This document shows, one piece after another, positions 7,277 to 11,017 of a stretch of DNA of 11,017 nucleotides; within the stretch, counting starts at the first letter, position 1; every line of letters starts with the position of its first letter. The translations under genes and the position numbers were made by a program. The notes below the pieces were generated by a model. The model was not told the DNA's origin. It searched no databases and saw only the letters and a list, made by a program, of their open reading frames with translations. Origin of the DNA: an uncultured Bacteroidales bacterium (GTDB lineage Bacteria; Bacteroidota; Bacteroidia; Bacteroidales; Paludibacteraceae); NCBI GenBank assembly GCA_903873355.1, contig CAIQOG010000023.1:1-11017 (forward strand), written 5' to 3'.

Positions 7277-7373
7277 ACCCCCAAACCCCCTAAAGGGGCG
7301 TTATTTTAAGATTATTTTATTGTAGTTTTAAAGCAGATTAAATTATTATTTCCCCTTTAGGGGACTAAGGGGT
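7277..7373. repeat. Paired-arm CCCCTAAAGGGG element, copy 2
   Basis: The left arm (7277-7298) and right arm (7352-7373) are inverted copies matching at about 18 of 22 positions. Each contains an intact CCCCTAAAGGGG palindrome, and the spacer is 53 bp of AT-rich sequence unlike that of copy 1. The element fills almost the entire gap between two co-directional leftward genes. It ends 3 bp before the stop of the ribbon-helix-helix gene and lies 7 bp from the rmuC start codon, so it would form most of the rmuC leader. Confidence 0.75.
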
Positions 7374-7376
7374 GTT

Positions 7377-7586
7377 TTAATCAAACAAAGTCGGGTGGTC
7401 TTCTTCCATTTTCCGGATTATGGTGAGCATAACTGCCTCACGGATAAATTTCGACTTGTTTTGAACTTTGTATTTGGCAATGTAACGGTTCAACGCCTTA
7501 TTTTCCTCGTCATTCAACGTGAAAATCTGTCGGTGTTTGCGGAGCGAATTCCGCTGCGAAGCCGGAGTTGTATTCTTTTTTGCCAT
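7377..7586 (-). CDS. Small ribbon-helix-helix domain protein
   Basis: The product is 69 residues from the ATG at 7586. A basic N-terminus (MAKKNTTPASQRNSLRKHRQ) leads to a strand, IFTLNDEEN (21-29). A helix follows at about 28-40, then a turn and KSKFIREAVMLTIIRK (44-59). This order of a short strand, a helix and a [KS]-K-F-I-R-E-A helix is typical of ribbon-helix-helix DNA-binding proteins. An open frame continues 18 codons upstream to 7640, but those residues are hydrophobic and lack a matching context, so the shorter form is preferred. It is the first gene of a leftward set with rmuC and DUF3078 and is divergent from the yraN homologue. It could be an autoregulator or a nucleoid-type protein; no target is visible. 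Confidence 0.72.
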   Translation of the reverse strand: MAKKNTTPASQRNSLRKHRQIFTLNDEENKALNRYIAKYKVQNKSKFIREAVMLTIIRKMEEDHPTLFD

Positions 7587-7605
7587 AGAGGAATTAAAAA
7601 CAGCA

Positions 7606-7613
7606 CAAAAATA
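7606..7613 (-). promoter_or_regulatory. Possible -7 box for the ribbon-helix-helix gene
   Basis: On the minus strand this reads TATTTTTG, an exact TAnnTTTG match 20 bp before the ATG at 7586. The nearest TTG upstream on that strand (7640-7638) is 24 bp away, longer than usual, so support is modest. Confidence 0.4.
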
Positions 7614-7655
7614 ATAATAACTTAGCAATTTTAACGACAATATAACAAAAAACTG

Positions 7656-7663
7656 TATTTTTG
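7656..7663 (+). promoter_or_regulatory. Probable -7 box for the yraN homologue
   Basis: TATTTTTG matches TAnnTTTG exactly, 32 bp before the ATG at 7695, leaving a leader of about 25 nt. No TTG occupies the expected -33 position, so the upstream element is weak. Confidence 0.5.
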
Positions 7664-7694
7664 CCGTTTCAAATCAACCAATTAACCAACAACC

Positions 7695-8081
7695 ATGGCT
7701 GAACATAATGAATTAGGCAATCTTGGCGAGGAACGCGCTCAGGCTTATCTTCGGGGCAAAGGTTTTTTGATACGCCACACCAACTGGCACAATTCAACTC
7801 CATCAGGTGCTGCCGGTAAGCTTGAACTTGATATTGTGGCCGAAAAAGACGGTTTATTAGTGGTTGTGGAAGTAAAAACCCGCTCTACTGAAACCTTTGA
7901 ACATCCGGCTGAAGCCATTACCAAGCGTAAAATCAGAAACATTATTAACGCAGCTCACGAATACATTTTTCAGTTCGACTGGCAGGGAGAAACCCGTTTC
8001 GATGTAATTTCGGCTATACCTCATGGTCAGGATTTCAAAATTGAACATATTGAGGATGCTTTTCTTTCACCATCTTTTTGA
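7695..8081 (+). CDS. yraN: UPF0102 (YraN family) nuclease-fold protein
   Basis: The product is 128 residues, the usual size for the family. The N-terminus NELGNLGEERAQAYLRGKGF (5-24) matches the conserved G-x-x-G-E-x-x-A-x-x-x-L opening. The core then reads KLELDIVAEKDGLLVVVEVKTRS (42-64), with Asp46 and Glu59-x-Lys61 forming a PD-(D/E)XK-type active site. Near the end, TRFDVISAI is the conserved R-F-D-V-I strand. Family members are predicted endonucleases and some annotations tie them to Holliday-junction resolvases, but no cellular substrate is firmly known. An insertion, HNSTPSGAAG (32-41), replaces the short turn that usually precedes G-E-[IL]-D. The gene is divergent from the ribbon-helix-helix/rmuC set and appears to stand alone. 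Confidence 0.9.
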   Translation: MAEHNELGNLGEERAQAYLRGKGFLIRHTNWHNSTPSGAAGKLELDIVAEKDGLLVVVEVKTRSTETFEHPAEAITKRKIRNIINAAHEYIFQFDWQGETRFDVISAIPHGQDFKIEHIEDAFLSPSF

Positions 8082-8208
8082 ATATAAACCTACATTAATG
8101 GTATAATTATACGGATTTGACTATCTCCATGCGTATTTATTCAAATTTGTTATAAAAATAATGTTTTACAATATCCTTAATTCTGTTTCGTGTCTCAACT
8201 TGTTTGCG

Positions 8209-8216
8209 TACTTTTG
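8209..8216 (+). promoter_or_regulatory. Probable pyrE promoter (-7 box)
   Basis: TACTTTTG is an exact TAnnTTTG match 56 bp before the pyrE ATG. At the correct 19-bp spacing the upstream element reads GTTTCG (8185-8190), a near miss to the TTTG -33 motif. No leader peptide or riboswitch-like fold is apparent in the leader. The preceding stretch 8082-8208 holds nothing else that I recognise. Confidence 0.55.
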
Positions 8217-8272
8217 CAAAATAATTCAAAAGAAAAGATTTGTTTGTTAGTTAAACATTAAAATATCTCATA

Positions 8273-8908
8273 ATGAAAACATTAGAAAAAAACGTTGCTG
8301 AAAAACTACTAAAAATTAAAGCCGTAAAATTACAACCCAACAACCCTTTTACCTGGGCTTCGGGTTGGAAATCCCCTATATATTGCGATAACCGCAAAAC
8401 TCTTTCTTATCCTCAAACACGTAACTTTATCAAAGTGGAAATTTCGCGTCTGATACTGGAAATGTATCCCGATGTTGAAGTTATTGCCGGAGTAGCAACC
8501 GGTGCTATTGCACAGGGAGCTTTGGTGGCTGATGAATTAAACCTGCCGTTTGTTTACGTCCGCCCAACTCCTAAAGATCACGGTCTGGAAAATATGATTG
8601 AAGGAGATTTGAAACCAAAACAAAAAGTGGTTGTAATTGAGGATCTCATCTCTACCGGAGGAAGCAGTTTGAAGGCTGTGGAAGCCATTCGAAAAGATGG
8701 TTCAGAGGTATTGGGAATGATTGCCATTTTCACTTACGGATTCCCTGTGGCAGATGAAAAATTTAAAGCAGCCAAGGTGAAACTTACCACACTTTGCAAC
8801 TACGACGCTGTCCTTGGAGAAGCTCTGGCCACAAATTACATTGGCGAAGGCGATATGGAAACACTGAAAGAATGGCGTGAAAGTCCTTCGACCTGGAAAA
8901 CGGAATAA
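8273..8908 (+). CDS. pyrE: Orotate phosphoribosyltransferase
   Basis: This cytosolic enzyme joins orotate to PRPP to give orotidine 5'-monophosphate in pyrimidine biosynthesis. The 211-residue product shows the family blocks in order: FTWASGWKSPIYCDNR (26-41), VIAGVATGAIAQG (70-82), and the flexible-loop motif RPTPKDHGLEN (97-107). The PRPP-binding signature VVVIEDLISTGGSS (119-132) carries the two acidic residues Glu123 and Asp124. The length is normal and no key residue is missing. A promoter lies upstream, and a hairpin follows the stop by about 20 bp, so part of the transcripts may end before the SRPBCC gene. Its neighbour two genes on is argH, whose pathway also consumes carbamoyl phosphate. 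Confidence 0.95.
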   Translation: MKTLEKNVAEKLLKIKAVKLQPNNPFTWASGWKSPIYCDNRKTLSYPQTRNFIKVEISRLILEMYPDVEVIAGVATGAIAQGALVADELNLPFVYVRPTPKDHGLENMIEGDLKPKQKVVVIEDLISTGGSSLKAVEAIRKDGSEVLGMIAIFTYGFPVADEKFKAAKVKLTTLCNYDAVLGEALATNYIGEGDMETLKEWRESPSTWKTE

Positions 8909-8927
8909 AAATATTGATCCTTTTTCT

Positions 8928-8958
8928 ATTGACTATTTACTGTTAAATAGTCAATTTT
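8928..8958 (+). terminator. Hairpin with short T-run after pyrE
   Basis: ATTGACTATTT (8928-8938) pairs perfectly with AAATAGTCAAT (8945-8955) across a 6-nt loop, and TTTT ends at 8958. The 11-bp stem is AT-rich, so it may be a weak or partial terminator between pyrE and the SRPBCC gene. It could also be an operator, since the next start codon is only 28 bp further on. Confidence 0.55.
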
Positions 8959-8985
8959 AAATGTTTAAATAGTAAATAAAATTAA

Positions 8986-9408
8986 ATGACAACATACGAA
9001 AGCGATATAAAAGCCATTTCTTCAGGTGAAGAAGTGGTTTTTGGTATACTGAGCGACTTGAAAAATCTTGAAAAATTGCAGGATAATCCATCATTAAATG
9101 ACAAAGCGAAAGATCTGGTATTTGATTCCGATAGTTGCAGTTTTGCGGTAGAAGGATTCGGTAAAATGGGTTTCCGTATTGTGGAACGCGAACCATTTAA
9201 GACCATCAAAATGGTTTCGGAAAATGCACCGGTAGAAATAAATGTTTGGATACAACTTAAAGCAGTTACAGAAAATGAAACAGCCATGAAACTCACATTG
9301 AAAGCCGACCTTCCAATGATGATTAAAATGATGGTTGACAAGAAGTTGCAGGAAGGATTAAATTCAATAGCAGAATTGCTGGCTAAGACATTAACCCCTA
9401 ACCCCTAA
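8986..9408 (+). CDS. Small SRPBCC-fold (START/polyketide-cyclase-like) protein
   Basis: The product is 140 residues with no signal peptide. The order of elements fits the SRPBCC helix-grip fold: an N-terminal strand with YESDIKAISSGEEVVFGILSDL (strand then helix), a central set of strands including CSFAVEGFGKMGFRIVEREPFKTIKMV and NVWIQLKAV, and a long C-terminal helix from about residue 108 (MMIKMMVDKKLQEGLNSIAELLAK). Such proteins bind hydrophobic ligands in a cavity; the ligand here is unknown. The last residues, TPNP, and the stop codon are encoded by the left arm of a paired-arm repeat that begins at 9394. The natural end may therefore have been altered by repeat insertion. It sits between pyrE and argH, and I recall the same order in other Bacteroidota, though this is from memory. 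Confidence 0.78.
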   Translation: MTTYESDIKAISSGEEVVFGILSDLKNLEKLQDNPSLNDKAKDLVFDSDSCSFAVEGFGKMGFRIVEREPFKTIKMVSENAPVEINVWIQLKAVTENETAMKLTLKADLPMMIKMMVDKKLQEGLNSIAELLAKTLTPNP

Positions 9409-9525
9409 AGGGGGATTTGGAAAGTGAAATGTAAGAATTTACAATTAAAGAACTAATTATAAAATATACTCTAAACTGGTTTTAAGAGACGAAAGTATCT
9501 TAATTCCCCTTTAGGGGTTAGGGGT
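9394..9525. repeat. Paired-arm CCCCTAAAGGGG element, copy 3
   Basis: The two arms share a perfect inverted 20-mer, ACCCCTAACCCCTAAAGGGG at 9394-9413 and its reverse complement at 9506-9525, across a 92-bp AT-rich spacer. This is the least decayed of the three copies. The left arm overlaps the 3' end of the SRPBCC gene, supplying four codons and the stop. The right arm ends 6 bp before the argH ATG. As RNA the arms could pair into a 20-bp stem, or each fold into its own 4-bp hairpin, which might affect argH expression. No TAnnTTTG box was found in the spacer. Confidence 0.8.
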
Positions 9526-9531
9526 AATATT

Positions 9532-10878
9532 ATGGCAAAACTCTGGGAAAAAAGTACGCAGGTAGATGCTAAGATTGAAGCATTTACAGTTGGACGCGAC
9601 CGCGAAATGGATGTATTTCTGGCAAAGTACGATGTACTTGGTTCGATGGCGCATATCCGCATGCTGGAATCGGTGGGTTTGCTTCAGGCAGATGAACTTG
9701 ACTTACTTCTCGAAGAACTGAAAAACATTTATCAGTTGGCCGATAAGGGTGAATTTGTGATTGAAGAGGGAGTGGAAGATGTTCATTCGCAGGTTGAAAT
9801 GCTTCTTACCGCGAAACTCGGAGATATGGGAAAAAAAATCCATAGCGGACGTTCGCGCAACGATCAGGTTTTACTTGATTTAAAACTTTTTGCGCGTGCC
9901 GAAATTGAGAAAACAGTTACGGCTGTTAATGAATTGTTCGAAGTCTTGATTTCGCAAAGCAACCGATATAAAGATGTTTTACTTCCTGGTTATACGCATT
10001 TGCAGGTAGCTATGCCCTCGTCGTTCGGACTGTGGTTTGGAGCTTATGCCGAGAGTCTGGCCGACGATTTGCAACTTTTGCTCTCTGCGTGGAAAATAAC
10101 GAATCGGAATCCGCTTGGTTCAGCCGCAGGTTATGGTTCATCGTTTCCTCTGAATCGGCAAATGACAACTGATTTATTGGGTTTCGACTCGATGAATTAC
10201 AACGTGGTTTACGCTCAGATGGGACGCGGTAAAATGGAACGCACCGTGGCAAATGCATTGGCAAGTGTAGCTGCAACAATTGCTAAACTTGCTTTTGATG
10301 CCTGCATGTTTACTTCGCAGAATTTCGGATTTATCCGCTTGCCTGATGAATTTACCACCGGTTCGAGCATTATGCCCCACAAAAAGAATCCGGATGTCTT
10401 TGAACTGACGCGCGCCAAATGCAACAAACTTCAATCGCTTCCACAACAAATAATGCTGATAACCAATAATTTGCCATCCGGTTATTTCCGCGATTTGCAA
10501 ATTATTAAAGAACTTTTCGTTCCTGCTTTTGCCGAACTTACCGATTGCCTGGAAATGACAGCTTTGATGATGACTCATGTGGAAGTCAATGCTGAAATAC
10601 TGAATGATTCGCGTTATGATTACCTTTTCAGTGTAGAAGAAGTAAACCGTCTGGCATCATCAGGAATGCCATTCCGTGATGCCTACAAGCAAGTCGGACT
10701 GGAAATCGAAACAGGTAACTTCAAACCGGATAAAACCGTAAAACACACCCATGAAGGCAGTATTGGTAATCTATGCAACGATGAAATTACTGCTTACAAA
10801 AATCAGGTGCTGAGTCAGTTTGGATTTGAAAAAGTGAAAGAAGCAGAACGAAATTTGTTGACCTCCCAAAAAAATTAA
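9532..10878 (+). CDS. argH: Argininosuccinate lyase
   Basis: This cytosolic enzyme cleaves argininosuccinate to arginine and fumarate, the last step of arginine biosynthesis. The 448-residue product has the fumarase/aspartase superfamily blocks: EDVHSQVE (82-89), HSGRSRNDQV (104-113), YTHLQVAMP (154-162, including the conserved His156), and NPLGSAAGYGSSFPLNR (193-209). The signature loop GSSIMPHKKNP (277-287) follows, then a helical C-terminus. The start MAKLWEKSTQVDAKIEAFTVGRD is the usual N-terminus in my recollection of Bacteroidota ArgH. The start codon follows the right arm of a repeat by 6 bp, so nearly the whole leader is repeat-derived. With no promoter box visible, transcription may come from the pyrE direction. 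An IS3-family element begins 36 bp after the stop, leaving the gene intact. Confidence 0.95.
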   Translation: MAKLWEKSTQVDAKIEAFTVGRDREMDVFLAKYDVLGSMAHIRMLESVGLLQADELDLLLEELKNIYQLADKGEFVIEEGVEDVHSQVEMLLTAKLGDMGKKIHSGRSRNDQVLLDLKLFARAEIEKTVTAVNELFEVLISQSNRYKDVLLPGYTHLQVAMPSSFGLWFGAYAESLADDLQLLLSAWKITNRNPLGSAAGYGSSFPLNRQMTTDLLGFDSMNYNVVYAQMGRGKMERTVANALASVAATIAKLAFDACMFTSQNFGFIRLPDEFTTGSSIMPHKKNPDVFELTRAKCNKLQSLPQQIMLITNNLPSGYFRDLQIIKELFVPAFAELTDCLEMTALMMTHVEVNAEILNDSRYDYLFSVEEVNRLASSGMPFRDAYKQVGLEIETGNFKPDKTVKHTHEGSIGNLCNDEITAYKNQVLSQFGFEKVKEAERNLLTSQKN

Positions 10879-10955
10879 TTAATTAAATATTTGATTAAAA
10901 GCCAGTTAAATTAATGATCTGCACCCAAAAAGTTGGACGGATTAATAATTAAAAT

Positions 10956-11017
10956 TTAATAGGACTGAGTTCGGAACATAACCGGACTTAGTCCTTTTAG
11001 TTTCTCTTTGATTCTAA
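10956..11017 (-). CDS. IS3-family transposase (OrfB), C-terminal fragment cut by the window edge
   Basis: Nineteen codons and a TAA stop are present, reading RIKEKLKGLSPVMFRTQSY. This matches the conserved tail of IS150/IS3-group OrfB integrase-type transposases, where a Y-N-x-x-R-I-x-x-x-L-x-G-L-S-P-V-x-[YF]-R-T ending follows the DDE domain. The catalytic part lies beyond the window, so it cannot be told whether the gene is intact. The stop lies 16 bp inside the terminal inverted repeat, the normal arrangement. Confidence 0.8.
   Translation of the reverse strand, partial: RIKEKLKGLSPVMFRTQSY
10961..10998 (+). terminator. Hairpin terminator inside the IS end, facing transcription from argH
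   Basis: Bases 10961-10974 pair with 10982-10995 in a 14-bp stem that includes two G-T wobbles, with a 7-nt loop. On the plus strand it is followed by a T-rich tract. It would stop transcription coming rightward from argH before it runs antisense through the transposase. The same bases encode the transposase residues GLSPVMFRTQS. Confidence 0.6.

Larger units (their letters stand above)
10915..11017 (-). mobile_element. IS3-family (IS150-type) insertion sequence, one end only
   Basis: The boundary begins TGATCTGCACCC at 10915 and continues AAAAAGTTGGACGG to 10940. This closely resembles the terminal inverted repeat of IS150-type elements, which I recall as starting TGTACTGCACCC and ending GTTGGACG. 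Inside it lies the 3' end of a transposase on the minus strand, so this is the end downstream of the transposase gene. The rest of the element runs past the window. The other end and any target duplication cannot be seen. Confidence 0.82.

Noticed and set aside
7270..7284. Earlier ATG for rmuC
   Set aside because: The five extra codons lie in and next to the repeat arm, and the start at 7269 gives a normal membrane anchor at the N-terminus.
7587..7640. Longer start for the ribbon-helix-helix gene
   Set aside because: The added residues are hydrophobic and unlike this family, and a promoter-like box lies inside the extension.
8101..8112. 12-bp perfect palindrome GTATAATTATAC upstream of pyrE
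   Set aside because: It consists almost wholly of A and T, lies about 100 bp before the likely promoter, and has no second copy. Chance is a sufficient explanation.
10174..10578. Open frame of 134 codons on the minus strand within argH
   Set aside because: It is antisense to highly conserved ArgH sequence, including the signature loop, and shows no recognisable protein features.
1..11017. CRISPR arrays, tRNA or rRNA genes, toxin-antitoxin pairs and restriction systems
   Set aside because: I looked for regular short repeats with spacers, tRNA-like cloverleaf ends and paired small genes and saw none. The ribbon-helix-helix gene has no adjacent toxin-like frame.

Overview
The window reads as ordinary chromosome of a member of the Bacteroidota, probably a Bacteroidales-like anaerobe or environmental relative. 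Four signs point there: promoter boxes of the TAnnTTTG type with a TTG or TTTG about 19 bp upstream, leaders without clear Shine-Dalgarno sequences, a DUF3078 outer-membrane protein next to RmuC, and paired CCCCTAAAGGGG arms scattered between genes. The species cannot be named from sequence alone.

Layout. Positions 1-2000 are an AT-rich accessory-looking stretch. It holds an unrecognised lipoprotein gene (205-876) bracketed by two diverged copies of a small hairpin repeat, then a secreted protein with an N-terminal DUF2846-like domain and a predicted outer-membrane beta-barrel (987-1994). From 2138 the content is housekeeping: a tRNA-dihydrouridine synthase (dus, +), 3-methyladenine DNA glycosylase I (tag, -), an HD-domain phosphohydrolase (+) divergent from tag, a DUF3078 outer-membrane protein (-), rmuC (-) and a small ribbon-helix-helix protein (-). 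The last three are probably one leftward transcription unit. Divergent from it is a UPF0102/YraN nuclease-fold protein (+). Then come pyrE, a small SRPBCC-fold protein and argH, all rightward. The window ends inside an IS3-family (IS150-type) insertion sequence lying 36 bp past argH. Only one terminal inverted repeat and the last 19 codons of its transposase are visible.

How the genes work together. Tag repairs alkylated bases, and RmuC and YraN have nuclease-like folds linked to DNA recombination or processing, so 3285-8081 is loosely rich in DNA-maintenance genes. PyrE (pyrimidine) and ArgH (arginine) are biosynthetic enzymes whose pathways both draw on carbamoyl phosphate.

The most distinctive signal is non-coding. 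Three intergenic regions carry the same kind of element: two inverted arms, each containing a CCCCTAAAGGGG palindrome, separated by 50-92 bp of unrelated AT-rich sequence. One copy supplies the last four codons and the stop of the SRPBCC gene and nearly the whole leader of argH. A second makes up most of the rmuC leader. I found no complete novel defence, secretion or CRISPR system. No stretch over 300 bases lacks a gene.
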